This document shows positions 11,168 through 20,754 of a stretch of DNA of 49,464 nt, piece after piece. A model generated the notes under the pieces. It had not been told where the DNA came from, searched no databases, and saw only the letters and a program-made list of their open reading frames with translations. Origin of the DNA: a bacterium (GTDB lineage Bacteria; Actinomycetota; Acidimicrobiia; Spongiisociales; Spongiisociaceae); the NCBI GenBank assembly GCA_028821235.1, contig JAPPGV010000026.1, forward strand, positions 1 to 49,464, written 5' to 3'. Within the stretch, counting starts at the first letter, position 1; the number at the start of each line of letters is the position of its first letter. A program made the translations under genes and the position numbers.

Positions 11168-11223
11168 CTACTGGTCTGTCTGCGTGCCAGCCTGCCGTGC
11201 TCTGGCGGCCATACCACACCGCC
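11168..11223. repeat. short copy of an inverted-repeat element
   Basis: This 56-bp stretch between manB and the next gene shares its end and internal blocks with the longer element at 29491-29658. Read on the minus strand, it has a 16-base block (11223-11208) identical to 29512-29527. It then has CGCCAGAGCAC (11207-11197), identical to 29621-29631, and the terminal arm CTACTGGTCTGTCTG (11168-11182) differs from the other copy at one base. About 90 bases of the long copy are missing here. Confidence 0.6.
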
Positions 11224-11296
11224 TTCCCGGCCGGCGTGGAGTGAGGCATTTGCGGCGGTCGCCGAGTCCGATCCTACACTCGCCCCGGTAACGAAC

Positions 11297-11995
11297 ATGA
11301 CCCCACCGCAGATCACCATCATCATCCCGGTCCACAACGAGGCCGGCTTCATGGGACCCGCCCTGGCCCGTATCCGGGAGCAGGTGGAGGCGGTGACGCC
11401 CCGGTACCGGATCATCCTGGTCGAGAACGGATCGACCGACGCCACCCATGCCGAGGCCCTGTCCGAGGCGTCCTCCGATCCCCGCCTGGACGTGATCCGG
11501 ATCGACGGCGCCGACTACGGGCTTGCCATCCGCACCGGTATGGAGGCGGCCGGGAACCTGGGATGGCTGGTGGTGTTCGACATCGACTACCACTCTCGAG
11601 AATTCCTGCAAAGGGTCGCTGAGCTCGACGGATCGGCCGATGTGGTGATCGCCTCGAAGCGGGACCCCGGTTCCCTGGACCGGCGACCGTGGATACGACG
11701 CCTGGCCACCCGAGTGTTCAACCTGGCACTCCGGGCCGTGGTCGGATCCGGGCTGAGCGACACCCACGGCATCAAGGCGCTCCGGGCTCCCGTAGCCCAG
11801 GCGCTCCTCCCACGAGTGCGCCTCACCAAGGACCTGTTCGACACCGAACTGGTGCTTCGGGCCGAGCGGGCCGGGCACCGCATCATCGAGGTTCCTATCA
11901 CCGTGGAGGAGTTGCGGGAAGCCCGCTCCTCGCTGCTCCGGCGGGTCCCGCGCACCCTCCGGGGACTGATCGCGCTGCGCCGGAGCCTCGGGTAA
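11297..11995 (+). CDS. family 2 glycosyltransferase, polyprenol-phosphate sugar synthase type
   Basis: Likely transfers a sugar from a nucleotide donor to polyprenyl phosphate or a glycan. The 232-residue protein opens with the GT-A nucleotide-binding strand ITIIIPVHNEAG, followed by VENGSTD and the DxD-like motif FDIDYH. It lacks the C-terminal membrane segments found in some relatives. TACACT at 11275-11280 sits about 17 bases before the ATG and may be its -10 box, divergent from manB. Donor and acceptor cannot be read from the sequence. Confidence 0.78.
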   Translation: MTPPQITIIIPVHNEAGFMGPALARIREQVEAVTPRYRIILVENGSTDATHAEALSEASSDPRLDVIRIDGADYGLAIRTGMEAAGNLGWLVVFDIDYHSREFLQRVAELDGSADVVIASKRDPGSLDRRPWIRRLATRVFNLALRAVVGSGLSDTHGIKALRAPVAQALLPRVRLTKDLFDTELVLRAERAGHRIIEVPITVEELREARSSLLRRVPRTLRGLIALRRSLG

Positions 11996-11999
11996 CGGC

Positions 12000-14540
12000 T
12001 CAGCCGTATCCCGAACGGCCGGTGCCCCGCAGGGCGGGGTCGCGGAGCCCCTCGGGCGGTAGCCGGGCGGGAGCCATCCGCCGGCGTACGAGAGCGACCA
12101 ACCAGATGACCAGGACGATCGCTCCGGCGAGGGTCAACGCAAATCCCGCCATCTCCACCCAGGTGTTCTCGAAACGCAGTTCTACCTCGCTATCGGTCGG
12201 GACCACCACCATGAAGGCCGGGGTGGCCCGCCACGGACCCTCGGCGCCGTAGGCCGTCCAGTTCGGGAAGTAGGACACCTTGATCAGGTGGGGAAGGCCC
12301 ACGCCGGTGGTTGTGAACGCCACGCGGTGATCCTCCAGCACCACGTCGGACACCTCGACGTCCGAGTCGGTCGTGACCGGGACGGTGGCGCCGTCGAGGT
12401 CGGGAGTGGTCCGCTCCCAGTGCGAGGGACCGCCCGCCACGATCCATTGGTCCACGAGGCTGATGTCCTCGTACCAGTCGAGGGCCACGTCGACGAAGTG
12501 CGGCTCGGTGTCCTGGGTGAAGGTGGTCACCAGCGAGGTGAGGAGCCCGGAGCCTGACTCCTCGAAGACCCAGGGCTGGTTGACCGCCACCTCCACGAGA
12601 GAGCTCTCCGGAAGGGAATAGATCCGGAACGGGGGCGAATCCTGAACGAAGGTGAAGTCCGGATGCCGGTCGGCCCTGTCCTTGGCCGTGTCGGTGTAGG
12701 CAACGTAGTAGGACACGTTGAAGAGGCGCATATGCACGGCGCCCCGGTCGATGTCGCGGCTGTGGTAGGCCAGGCCGGGAATCGGGTTGGAGGGGGAACT
12801 GCTCAACTCGGACGCGTTGAGGAAGTGGAAGGGGGTGGTGACCGAGGACTCGAAGTAGAGGCCCTCCATCGAGGGGTGGGTGCCCTCCGTCCAGTAGGGG
12901 AACAGCATCGGCGCCATGGGGGTGCCGTACTTGTTGAGCTCGCTGTTGGCTTCCCATTGCACCCGCCCGGGCGGCAGGGCGCCCACTGCCGACATCACCC
13001 CCTCGTACTCGGGCCAGGTCGCCTTACCCTCGTAACCGAGGTAGTTCCAGCGTGCCCAGGCGCCCACGTAGTTCTCCTCGGTGACCACCCCCACGAAGAT
13101 GACTCCCGTGATCGCCACGGACGCCAGGACGGGAAGGACCGTCCGGGTGGCGGGCCGCGGGCGGCGTCCCACCAGCCATAGCAGGAGGACCCCGGCCGCC
13201 GCCACCAGCATGTCGGGGCCCGAGATCCGCTCCACGAGCGGCTCCAGCCGCAACGTACCGACCCAGGCGGGCACGCCCTCGATGTTCCAGGCGGGTTCCC
13301 CGATACGAGGCCCGAACACCAGCACCAGGACGGCGCCCACGATGCCGCTCTGCACCCACCAGGTGGGCAGGCGCTCCGGGAGCCTGCGGATGGCCGCCAC
13401 GACCAGCAGGCCGACCGCGATACCGGCGAAGAGGTGCAGGCCGTAGAACCAGTGGGGAAGGGCACGGCCGTTCCAGAGCTTTGCTCCCTGGCTGAGAAGG
13501 AAGAAGGCGGGGATCGGCACCAGCGTCAAGGCAGCCGGCGCGAGGGCCCGCCCGGTCCGCCGCAAGGCCATCACCAGCCCGATCACGCCCAGGATGGCCA
13601 CCGGCCACAGTTCCACCGGCACAAGCTCGTCGAACCCCGCCAGGGGCTGCCAGTTCATCTCGGTCGTGTACCGGAGCCGGATGATCAGGGGCAACGCCCA
13701 GAATGCAGCCAGCATGAAGCCCACCGCCCAGGTTCCCGGAACGATCCACCAGGACAGCCCGGAGCGAGCCCCCTCCGGGCGAGCGCCGGTCCGGAGACGC
13801 CCCCACCACCCCGAGCGCGCCACCTGCACGAACAGCGTCGCCAGCAGCACGATCAGCGATGCGAACACCACGCCCATGGTCGGGATCACATGGCAGAGCG
13901 CGGTCCCGGCCAGCGCGGCGGCCGCGCCCACGAAGTACCTGCGATCGTCGTGCACCGCCCTGAGCAGGCAGCCCAGGTAGACCAGGGAGAAGGCGAACGA
14001 CCATGAATACGAGAACTCCCCGGCCAGGCTGGATGCGATGGTGCCGCCGAAGATGTTGGGGGTGGGGGTCTCCATGAAGGCGTAGACGCCTCCCGCCGCC
14101 GCGGCGACCGCGGCGACCGGACGGGCGAAACCCATTGACCGGACGAGGAAGTACGTGGCCGGAGCGAGCGCGACCAGCCCCACGACCGTCACCGTCTTGA
14201 ACGCCACCCCGTAGGGGAGTGCCAGGTCGAGGGCCACGATCACCAGCGAGGGAAGGGGGAAGTAGAAGTAGAAGATCGGGAACCCGGCGAACCAGTGGTT
14301 CGACCAGCCCATGATCCGACCGGACGGGAGCAGGACGTCCCGCAGGTAGGCGGGGCCGAGTACGTGAGCGCCCATGTCGCCGCCCGTCGGGGTGTTGGCG
14401 ACCAGCAGCAGGTGGGGGGCCACCGCCACCAGGGTCGCCAGCGAGACCATGGCCACCAAGATGGCCGAGGTCCGGGTGGACCATCCCTGCGAACCCACCT
14501 CGTCCTCTATCGGCCCGGCCGGCTCGGCGGTCCCCGTCAT
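12000..14540 (-). CDS. large multi-pass membrane protein (PTPS-related / GT-C-like)
   Basis: 846 residues from the ATG at 14540, which overlaps the stop of the upstream thioredoxin-like gene (ATGA). An N-terminal membrane anchor is followed by a loop with GGDMGAHV and WFAGFPIFYFYFPLP, a pattern I associate with the PTPS-related membrane domain (PF10131) and GT-C-like glycosyltransferases, where an acidic residue in the first loop is catalytic. About 11 more membrane helices follow, then a lumenal region of roughly 330 residues and a final membrane helix with a basic tail (VRRRMAPAR). Its neighbours are envelope glycosylation genes, so a polyprenol-linked sugar transferase is plausible but not shown. 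Confidence 0.65.
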   Translation of the reverse strand: MTGTAEPAGPIEDEVGSQGWSTRTSAILVAMVSLATLVAVAPHLLLVANTPTGGDMGAHVLGPAYLRDVLLPSGRIMGWSNHWFAGFPIFYFYFPLPSLVIVALDLALPYGVAFKTVTVVGLVALAPATYFLVRSMGFARPVAAVAAAAGGVYAFMETPTPNIFGGTIASSLAGEFSYSWSFAFSLVYLGCLLRAVHDDRRYFVGAAAALAGTALCHVIPTMGVVFASLIVLLATLFVQVARSGWWGRLRTGARPEGARSGLSWWIVPGTWAVGFMLAAFWALPLIIRLRYTTEMNWQPLAGFDELVPVELWPVAILGVIGLVMALRRTGRALAPAALTLVPIPAFFLLSQGAKLWNGRALPHWFYGLHLFAGIAVGLLVVAAIRRLPERLPTWWVQSGIVGAVLVLVFGPRIGEPAWNIEGVPAWVGTLRLEPLVERISGPDMLVAAAGVLLLWLVGRRPRPATRTVLPVLASVAITGVIFVGVVTEENYVGAWARWNYLGYEGKATWPEYEGVMSAVGALPPGRVQWEANSELNKYGTPMAPMLFPYWTEGTHPSMEGLYFESSVTTPFHFLNASELSSSPSNPIPGLAYHSRDIDRGAVHMRLFNVSYYVAYTDTAKDRADRHPDFTFVQDSPPFRIYSLPESSLVEVAVNQPWVFEESGSGLLTSLVTTFTQDTEPHFVDVALDWYEDISLVDQWIVAGGPSHWERTTPDLDGATVPVTTDSDVEVSDVVLEDHRVAFTTTGVGLPHLIKVSYFPNWTAYGAEGPWRATPAFMVVVPTDSEVELRFENTWVEMAGFALTLAGAIVLVIWLVALVRRRMAPARLPPEGLRDPALRGTGRSGYG

Positions 14541-14917
14541 ACCCGCATCTTCCGGACCGCCCTCCGGAGGGCCGGCGGCTTCGGTACCTGGACGAACGAG
14601 GCCACTTGCCTGCCGTCGGCGCCGACCACCGCGCCCACCGGCAGGTCGGCCACCCCGACCCGGGCCAGCAGGTCGGAATGCTCCTCCCAACTCCGCTCCG
14701 TGAAGCCCGACTCGCCCAGGACCTCCCGATAGACCAGGCGGGCCTCATCGCACGCATCACACCCGGCGGCAGTGAACAGGTAGACGCCGGGGCCGTCGAG
14801 GTTCCCCTCCACGGAGAGCGGAGTGCGGGGCCGCCTCGGACGGAAAACGGCCGCCGCAAACACCACTCCTACCGCCAGCAGGACCACCAGCAGGCGAACC
14901 ACGAAGTCCTCAGCCAC
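14537..14917 (-). CDS. membrane-anchored thioredoxin-like protein
   Basis: 126 residues with one N-terminal membrane helix (about 7-24), then a thioredoxin-fold segment with the CxxC motif GCDACDEA and a proline before a beta strand (ADLPVGAVVG) resembling the cis-Pro loop. It probably faces outside and handles disulfides or a thiol substrate. The GTG start overlaps the end of the DUF5719-like gene by eight bases, and its stop overlaps the start of the membrane protein gene, so the three genes form one unit. Confidence 0.7.
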   Translation of the reverse strand: MAEDFVVRLLVVLLAVGVVFAAAVFRPRRPRTPLSVEGNLDGPGVYLFTAAGCDACDEARLVYREVLGESGFTERSWEEHSDLLARVGVADLPVGAVVGADGRQVASFVQVPKPPALRRAVRKMRV

Positions 14918-16217
14918 TCGGGATCGCCCCCGAGAACATCGCCCGGCCGGACACGGTCGCCAGCCACCCCACCGTTAGCGGGCCTTGGGCGGTGACCCGC
15001 AGGCCGGCGACCTCCGAGGCCGCGATGTGGATGGTGCGGACCGAGTTGGGGGGAATCTCGATCACGTTGGCACGCGTCCTTCCCTCGGGCGTGAGCGTCC
15101 GGTAGGTGGCGGTCAACTCGGTAACCCCGGCGTTGAGCAGCCTGAGCCGGCTCCCGGACGGGACCACGCCCGGGCCCGGAACCAACCATCCGGTTGCCGT
15201 GGTCTGAGCGCCCACGGTCGCGGCGATGCCGGTCTCCGATCGAGCCACGATGGCCGCGCCGAAGGGTCCGTCGCCGGTCACCCGCACCCCGAACCCGGAC
15301 GAACTCAACCCCTCCAGTGACACCCGCACCTGCCCGGGCCCCTCGATACGCCCCACCTGGGTGGGCAACTGCGCGCCGGACTCGTCGAACGCCTCGATCA
15401 GGAAGTTGACCGGAATCGAAGCTTCATTGGTCAGGACCAGGTCACTCCGTAGCCCGACCGCGCCGGCTACCGGGAACTCCCATCCGTCACCGGCGCCGGT
15501 GCCCGGCCAGACGGCCACATCAGCGCCGGTATCCAGCAACATGACCGGAATGACCGAACCCGCGACCGGTCGGACGATTATCGACAGGGACTCCCGGCGG
15601 GGCAGTATTTCCTCGAGCGCCACGACCCGCGTGCGCCGGGCCGGAACCGTCAATCCCTCCAGAGTCTCTCCGGCCTCGACACCCAACTCGCTGAATGCCC
15701 AGAGGTCGACCCGGGCGTCGGCGGTGAACGGGTTGAAGAGCCGGAGGACCAGGCTCTCGCCCTCGAGCGTGGAACCTCCCGGTAGATGCCAGGAGTCCGG
15801 AATCCCCCCTGAGCACAGGTCGCCCGCCAGCAGACCCTCACCCGCCGTCACCACCCCGACCGAGCCCACGCTCGTAGAGAACTCCACCATCGCGGAACTG
15901 GCGCCGACCGGACGGGGGTTCTCCACCCGGGCCGCCGTGTCTGTGTCGATCAAGCCCGACACCCTGTCCTCCACCTCGCCGCCCTCGAGGAAGGAGAGAT
16001 CGAAGCCGGTCGGGCCTTCGCCCATCACGCTGTACGACGAGTTCCTGAGGCTGTCGGAGCGCGACCAGGGACAGTGGGCGAAATGGGATGGCCCCACGGT
16101 CGGCGCCTCCGCGCGGCTGATGTCCTCCACGGCCGGAACCGGCGGCCCCGGGGCGGGTTGCATGGTCGCGAACAAGACGGCCACGGCGGCCACGGCCAGA
16201 CCGAGTATGCGGGTCAT
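14910..16217 (-). CDS. DUF5719-like secreted protein
   Basis: 435 residues with an N-terminal signal or anchor helix (MTRILGLAVAAVAVLFATMQ) and the remainder predicted outside the cell, rich in beta strands and containing repeated sandwich-like units (for example LVLRLFNPFTADARVDLWAF and LVLTNEASIPVNFLIEAF). It sits between a membrane glycosyltransferase and a thioredoxin-like gene, the same place DUF5719 proteins occupy near manB and fbiAB in other actinobacteria. Function is unknown. The assignment rests mainly on this context and the domain style. The ATG overlaps the glycosyltransferase stop. Confidence 0.6.
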   Translation of the reverse strand: MTRILGLAVAAVAVLFATMQPAPGPPVPAVEDISRAEAPTVGPSHFAHCPWSRSDSLRNSSYSVMGEGPTGFDLSFLEGGEVEDRVSGLIDTDTAARVENPRPVGASSAMVEFSTSVGSVGVVTAGEGLLAGDLCSGGIPDSWHLPGGSTLEGESLVLRLFNPFTADARVDLWAFSELGVEAGETLEGLTVPARRTRVVALEEILPRRESLSIIVRPVAGSVIPVMLLDTGADVAVWPGTGAGDGWEFPVAGAVGLRSDLVLTNEASIPVNFLIEAFDESGAQLPTQVGRIEGPGQVRVSLEGLSSSGFGVRVTGDGPFGAAIVARSETGIAATVGAQTTATGWLVPGPGVVPSGSRLRLLNAGVTELTATYRTLTPEGRTRANVIEIPPNSVRTIHIAASEVAGLRVTAQGPLTVGWLATVSGRAMFSGAIPSG

Positions 16218-19000
16218 GCCGGTCCGTCCCCGGCCTCACGCCTGGACCGGACCAGTGACAGGCCCGCCAGCAGGATCACCATGACGCCTGCCGCCCGCGC
16301 CTGGAACCGGTACGAACCCATCCCTCCGAAGGTGGCGACTCCCGCCTCCGCCGGCACGCGATTGGCCCAGCCGTCCTGTTGCCAGGCGCCCGGGCCCCAT
16401 CGGTGGTCGGCGTTCTCCGCGATCCGGACCGAGCCTCCGGCCTGCCGGCCCTCGTAGTCGGGCGCCACCCACGACCACGCCACCCCGCGATCGGTCATTG
16501 CCCGGTAGGCGGGGACGTCGTTCTCCCATACGCCTCCGGACTCCCCCACGAAGAGGCCGGCAAGAGGTCTCATATCCAACTGCGCGCTCATAGCGTCCGC
16601 AATCGGGCTCGGACCGGTAGCCGCCACCCAGCGGATACCGAACCGCGCCAGCAACTCTCCCGGGCGAAGCTCCTGCCCGGCAATCAACCCGACCAGCGTC
16701 TCCTCGAGGGCCGCATCTCCCAGGCGCGCCTCCGGCAGCCAGGCCTGCGGGTAGTCCAGGACACCGCCGATAAGGCGGTAGGGCGTGCCATCGGGCAGCA
16801 CCCGATGCTGCCCCGGAAGGGTTTCCGGCGGCCCGGTGAGCAGCACCCGGTCGGGGCCATGGGCCTCGGCCCGGCTGGACGCGAACGCGAAGGCGCCGAA
16901 CCGGTCGTCAGGCAGCCCCATGCGGCCGGCCGGCGCCGCGATCAGGGAGGTCACACCGACCACTATGGCCGCCACCATCGCCGCGTACGCGGCCGCCGTC
17001 CGGGGCAGCGAGACGTCGATACCGAGCGAGGCGGGCGCGTCGAGAGCGCCGGCCACGACCAGTGCGGCTCCCGCAGCAGTGGCGATCAGGCCGGCGGCCG
17101 TGGTTTCCTGGCCCGCGCCCGCAGAACCGGCCCGCGCCACGAGAAAACCGACCGATCCGATCACCGTACCCGTCACGGCGACCGAGAGCGGCCGGCCCCG
17201 GGCAACCACCATGGCCGCCGTGCCCGCCACCAGCAGCGGAACGGCCGCCCACCATGACGGATCGGGGTGGAACGGCGCGCCGCTCCCCAGCACCCCGGCC
17301 ACGCCGCGTCCGCTCAACCACGGCATCAACACGGGCAGGGCGAGCACCGATCCGGCCGCGCCTACGACCAGGGGGCGGCCGCGCCGCGTCACTGGCGCCC
17401 AGACCAGTCCGAACAATATGGGAATCACGATCGAGAGCGGGACGAAGACAGCCGAGGCAGCGGTGGCGAGGCCCACCCTGGCGAGGCGCCCCGTCCAGCC
17501 CCGGACGGTCTCCGGATCACGCCCCACCACTCCCGCCAATGACCAGGGGAGCCCGCCGAGCGCCAGGAGGCCGGGCCAGTAGCCTTCCGCGGCCAGCCAC
17601 AGCACCGGGAACCCGGCTACGAAGACCGCCCCGGCCACCAGGCAGGCTCCGCGACTGAGGCCGAGCCTCCGGATCAGGGTCACCGTGCCGGCCACACCCG
17701 CGGCGACCGCGCCCACCGTGAGAATGCCGGCGGCCCCGCCCCGACCACCCAGAAGCAGCTGGATCGCGGCGGTGGCGCCGACCGAGGGATGCATGGGCTC
17801 GGGACTGCCCAGCCCGCCCGGATGCCATCCACCGGCATAGGCGCGCAGGGTGTCCCAGGCCGACTCGGCCAGCGGCAGCAGGTATCCGGTCGCCGGCAGC
17901 CCCTCGGCAATGATGGAGCGGGTGAGCACGAGGACCAGCGCCACCCCCAGCACGGTCGTTATCACATCCGGTCTCTGCCAGAAGGCGGGCGGGGCGCGAT
18001 CGTCCGGCTCCTCCTGCTCAGCGCCGGCGCCGAGCAGGGCGCCCAACTCGGCCGCGATCTCGCGCAGTTCCAGCGAGCCGCGGACCTGGAACCGGAACAG
18101 CTCGGCATCGGACTCCATGGAAGTCGCGGGGGCGCGCCGCCGGGCCTGCAGGGTCGAGGGTAGGTAGAGAAGGTTCCAGGCCCAGGTGCGGGCCCAGTCC
18201 ACCGGTCCGGTGAGAGAGCCTTTCCCGAGCCGGTAGAGCCAGGTAGCCAGACCCACCAGGAACAGGGCGGGTAGAACCCACGTAAGGGTCACCAGGGAGT
18301 AGGTCTTGAGCATGATCCGGAGCCTTCCGGCCTGCTCCCGCCAAGTAGTGGGCCGCTTGGCGCCGCCGGCCCGGCTGAAGACCTCGGAACCCGGGCTCAC
18401 GACCACCCGGCCGCCCACCACCCGTGCCCTCTGGCAGATGTCCAGGCCGAAGGAGAGGTAGGGCAGGGAGTGATCCAACCCGCCCAGACCCTCGGCCAGG
18501 TCCCTTCTGACGAGCAGCGAGGCCGGCTCCAGGAACGCCACGTCCCGGATGACGTCGAACTGCTCCTGGTCGATCTCCCCGGTCTCGAGGCCCGTGTACG
18601 GGAACCCGAACACATCGGTAGGCCCGCCCACGGACAGCAGCCGGTCGGGATGGTCCGTATCGAGGACCTTCGACCCCACCACGGACGCCTCCAGGCTCTC
18701 GGCGGCGTCGATCAGCGCTACCAGCGCGTCGGGCCGGGCCGTGGTACGGGAGTCGAGCATCCACAGGTAGTCGACCGGACCGTCAACTGCGTCCAGGGCC
18801 TCCGACAGCCGTCGGGCCGTCTTGGGCCCGTTCGCATCCGGCGTGACACCCGGCCGCCGCTCGGCGATGACCACCACGTCCTCGACCTCGTAGACTTGGG
18901 AGTCGATGCTTGCCAGCACTTCGGCGACGTCGTCTCCCCGGCGGGCCACCACCAGCGCCAGGACGCGCGGCTTCGGTGACGGTGGAGAGGACTGTGTCAT
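16214..19000 (-). CDS. family 2 glycosyltransferase with C-terminal membrane domain
   Basis: 928 residues. Residues about 10-230 are a GT-A domain (VLALVVARRGDDVAEVLASIDSQ, DYLWMLDSRTTARPDAL, AFLEPASLLVRRDLAEGLGGLD, and SFGLDICQRARVVGG late in the fold). A first membrane segment follows at about 240, and after a cytoplasmic linker there is a hydrophobic multi-helix region. The C-terminal quarter is soluble and followed by a last helix. It is divergent from fbiA and coupled to the DUF5719-like gene. Such proteins build cell-surface glycans; the substrate is unknown. Confidence 0.72.
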   Translation of the reverse strand: MTQSSPPSPKPRVLALVVARRGDDVAEVLASIDSQVYEVEDVVVIAERRPGVTPDANGPKTARRLSEALDAVDGPVDYLWMLDSRTTARPDALVALIDAAESLEASVVGSKVLDTDHPDRLLSVGGPTDVFGFPYTGLETGEIDQEQFDVIRDVAFLEPASLLVRRDLAEGLGGLDHSLPYLSFGLDICQRARVVGGRVVVSPGSEVFSRAGGAKRPTTWREQAGRLRIMLKTYSLVTLTWVLPALFLVGLATWLYRLGKGSLTGPVDWARTWAWNLLYLPSTLQARRRAPATSMESDAELFRFQVRGSLELREIAAELGALLGAGAEQEEPDDRAPPAFWQRPDVITTVLGVALVLVLTRSIIAEGLPATGYLLPLAESAWDTLRAYAGGWHPGGLGSPEPMHPSVGATAAIQLLLGGRGGAAGILTVGAVAAGVAGTVTLIRRLGLSRGACLVAGAVFVAGFPVLWLAAEGYWPGLLALGGLPWSLAGVVGRDPETVRGWTGRLARVGLATAASAVFVPLSIVIPILFGLVWAPVTRRGRPLVVGAAGSVLALPVLMPWLSGRGVAGVLGSGAPFHPDPSWWAAVPLLVAGTAAMVVARGRPLSVAVTGTVIGSVGFLVARAGSAGAGQETTAAGLIATAAGAALVVAGALDAPASLGIDVSLPRTAAAYAAMVAAIVVGVTSLIAAPAGRMGLPDDRFGAFAFASSRAEAHGPDRVLLTGPPETLPGQHRVLPDGTPYRLIGGVLDYPQAWLPEARLGDAALEETLVGLIAGQELRPGELLARFGIRWVAATGPSPIADAMSAQLDMRPLAGLFVGESGGVWENDVPAYRAMTDRGVAWSWVAPDYEGRQAGGSVRIAENADHRWGPGAWQQDGWANRVPAEAGVATFGGMGSYRFQARAAGVMVILLAGLSLVRSRREAGDGPA

Positions 19001-19063
19001 GGATACCCCATTGTGTTACGGAATGAACTACAAGACAACAACCGTCACCCCGGCGCCCGGTCC

Positions 19064-19999
19064 GTGACGCGCCGCGTCGTCCTCCTGTCCGGCGGGGTCG
19101 GAGGCGCCCGCCTGGCTCGTGGGTTCGAGCACCTGGAGGGTGTCGAGTCCACGGTGGTGGTGAACGTGGGCGACGACGACACCTTCTACGGGTGGTCGGT
19201 GTCCCCCGACCTGGACACGGTGCTCTACACACTGGCGGGACAGGAAGGGACCGCCGGCTGGGGTCGAGCCGGTGACACCATGGTGCTGATGGACCATCTG
19301 GCAAGCTTCGGGGTCGACACCCGTTTCCGGATCGGAGACGCCGACGCCGCCCTCAACCTCTACCGGACCCTGCGGCTACGGGACGGCGATCCCCTCCACG
19401 CCATCACCGCCGATCTGGCGGGAATGATGGGGGTGGAGTCGACGATCATTCCCGCCACTGACGATCGTCTCCGGACCGAGGTGTTGACCGGCCCCGGCCG
19501 TTGGACGGCGTTCCAGGAGTACTTCGTGCTGCGTGGCCACCGCGACGATGTCGCCGAGCTGAGGTTCGTGGGCGAGGCTACGGCCCGGCCCGCCCCGGGG
19601 GTCGTGGATGCCATCGCGGACGCCGACGCGGTGGTCATCGCACCTTCCAACCCGCCCCTGTCCGTCTGGCCCATCCTGGCCGTCCGCGAGATCGCGGCCG
19701 CGGTCCGGGGAGCCCGCCGGGTGATGGCGGTCAGCCCGCTGTTCGGAGGCCGGGCGCTCAAGGGACCGGCCGACCGGGTGTTGACTTCGCTGGGACTCCC
19801 GCCGGGCAACGCCGGGGTGGCAGCGGCCTATCCGGGCCTGATACATGACTTCTTCATCGACAGCGCCGACCGGGCCGACGTGCCCGCCCTGACCCGCTCG
19901 GGGTTGTCGGTCCACGCCGGACCCACCCGCATCGCGGAGGTGGAACAGGCGGTCGGGTTGGCCAGACGGATGATCGGCTTGCTGGGACTCGATACATGA
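19064..19999 (+). CDS. fbiA: F420 biosynthesis 2-phospho-L-lactate-type transferase
   Basis: Joins the phospho-three-carbon unit to the deazaflavin Fo, making (dehydro)F420-0. The 311-residue CofD/FbiA protein begins VVLLSGGVGGARLARG, then NVGDDDTFYGWSVSPDLDTVLYTL, and contains APSNPPLSVWPIL, all typical of the family. I chose the GTG at 19064, just before the first beta strand; an upstream start would add an unconserved tail. The stop overlaps the fbiB start (ATGA). F420 made here could serve the luciferase-like oxidoreductase at 40463-41386. Confidence 0.93.
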   Translation: MTRRVVLLSGGVGGARLARGFEHLEGVESTVVVNVGDDDTFYGWSVSPDLDTVLYTLAGQEGTAGWGRAGDTMVLMDHLASFGVDTRFRIGDADAALNLYRTLRLRDGDPLHAITADLAGMMGVESTIIPATDDRLRTEVLTGPGRWTAFQEYFVLRGHRDDVAELRFVGEATARPAPGVVDAIADADAVVIAPSNPPLSVWPILAVREIAAAVRGARRVMAVSPLFGGRALKGPADRVLTSLGLPPGNAGVAAAYPGLIHDFFIDSADRADVPALTRSGLSVHAGPTRIAEVEQAVGLARRMIGLLGLDT

Positions 20000-20697
20000 C
20001 CATCTCGATAATCCCCGTCAAGGGCGTTCCCGAGGCCGAGCCCGGTGATGACGTGGCCGAACTGCTGATCGGAGGGCTGGCGGAGTCCCGGCTGGAGCCG
20101 GCGGACGGGGACGTGCTGGTCGTGACCCACAAGCTGGTATCGAAGGCCGAGGGTCGTATCGAGGACATCGGCGACGACCCGGAGGCCCGTCTCCGGCTGA
20201 TCGAGCGGGAGGCGTCGGCCGTGCTCCGCCGCCGTGACGAGCTGGTGATCACGGAGACGCATCACGGGTTCGTGTGCGCCAACGCCGGAGTCGACAAGTC
20301 CAACGTCCGCGCCGGCTCCGCGGTGCTCCTCCCCATCGCTCCTGACCGGTCAGCGCGGCGGATCCGTACCCGTCTCCGGCAGGTCTTCGGGGTGACGATC
20401 GGCGTGATCATCACCGACACGTTCGGAAGGGCGTGGCGCCACGGCCTGACCGATGTGGCGATCGGCGTGGCCGGTATCCCGGCCGTGGTCGACTACCGGG
20501 GAACATTGGACACCCACGGGAACACCCTCGAAGTGACGGAGGTGGCGCTGGCGGACGAGCTGGCCGCGGCGGCCGACCTGGTGATGGGCAAGGCGAAGGG
20601 CATTCCCGCCGCCCTGATTCGTGGGGCGGATTACCCGCCGGGTGAGGGCTCGAGCGCCGACCTGGTACGGAGCCCCGGCCAAGACATGTTCCGCTAG
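19996..20697 (+). CDS. fbiB: coenzyme F420:L-glutamate ligase
   Basis: Adds glutamate residues to F420-0. The 233-residue protein corresponds to the CofE domain alone, with HKLVSKAEG, ETHHGFVCANAGVDKSN, DTFGRAWRHGLTDVAIG and PAVVDYRGTLDTHGN clearly recognisable. Mycobacterial FbiB carries an extra C-terminal nitroreductase-like domain that reduces dehydro-F420; it is absent here, so that step must be done by another protein or not be needed. The gene is translationally coupled to fbiA and is followed by a short convergent gap with a heptamer repeat. Confidence 0.92.
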   Translation: MTISIIPVKGVPEAEPGDDVAELLIGGLAESRLEPADGDVLVVTHKLVSKAEGRIEDIGDDPEARLRLIEREASAVLRRRDELVITETHHGFVCANAGVDKSNVRAGSAVLLPIAPDRSARRIRTRLRQVFGVTIGVIITDTFGRAWRHGLTDVAIGVAGIPAVVDYRGTLDTHGNTLEVTEVALADELAAAADLVMGKAKGIPAALIRGADYPPGEGSSADLVRSPGQDMFR

Positions 20698-20732
20698 CAC
20701 ACGCCCGGGTCAGTGGCCAGTGGTATATAACA

Positions 20733-20754
20733 CCAACTAGCAACTAGCAACTAA
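20733..20754 (-). repeat. TAGTTGC heptamer repeat at the end of the epimerase gene
   Basis: Three tandem heptamers on the minus strand (TAGTTGC, TAGTTGC, TAGTTGG). The first supplies the TAG stop codon (20753-20751) of the epimerase gene. The same unit is found at 40459-40479 and 47445-47472. A further seven-base pattern, ACTGGCC/ACTGACC, lies next to it (20704-20724) and recurs at 32413-32428. Confidence 0.8.

Noticed and set aside
13024-14859. A 611-residue minus-strand open frame
   Set aside because: It is low-complexity Arg/Gly-rich sequence in another frame of the membrane protein gene.
20733-20754. Heptamer repeat as a CRISPR array
   Set aside because: There are no spacers; the units are directly tandem and only seven bases long.
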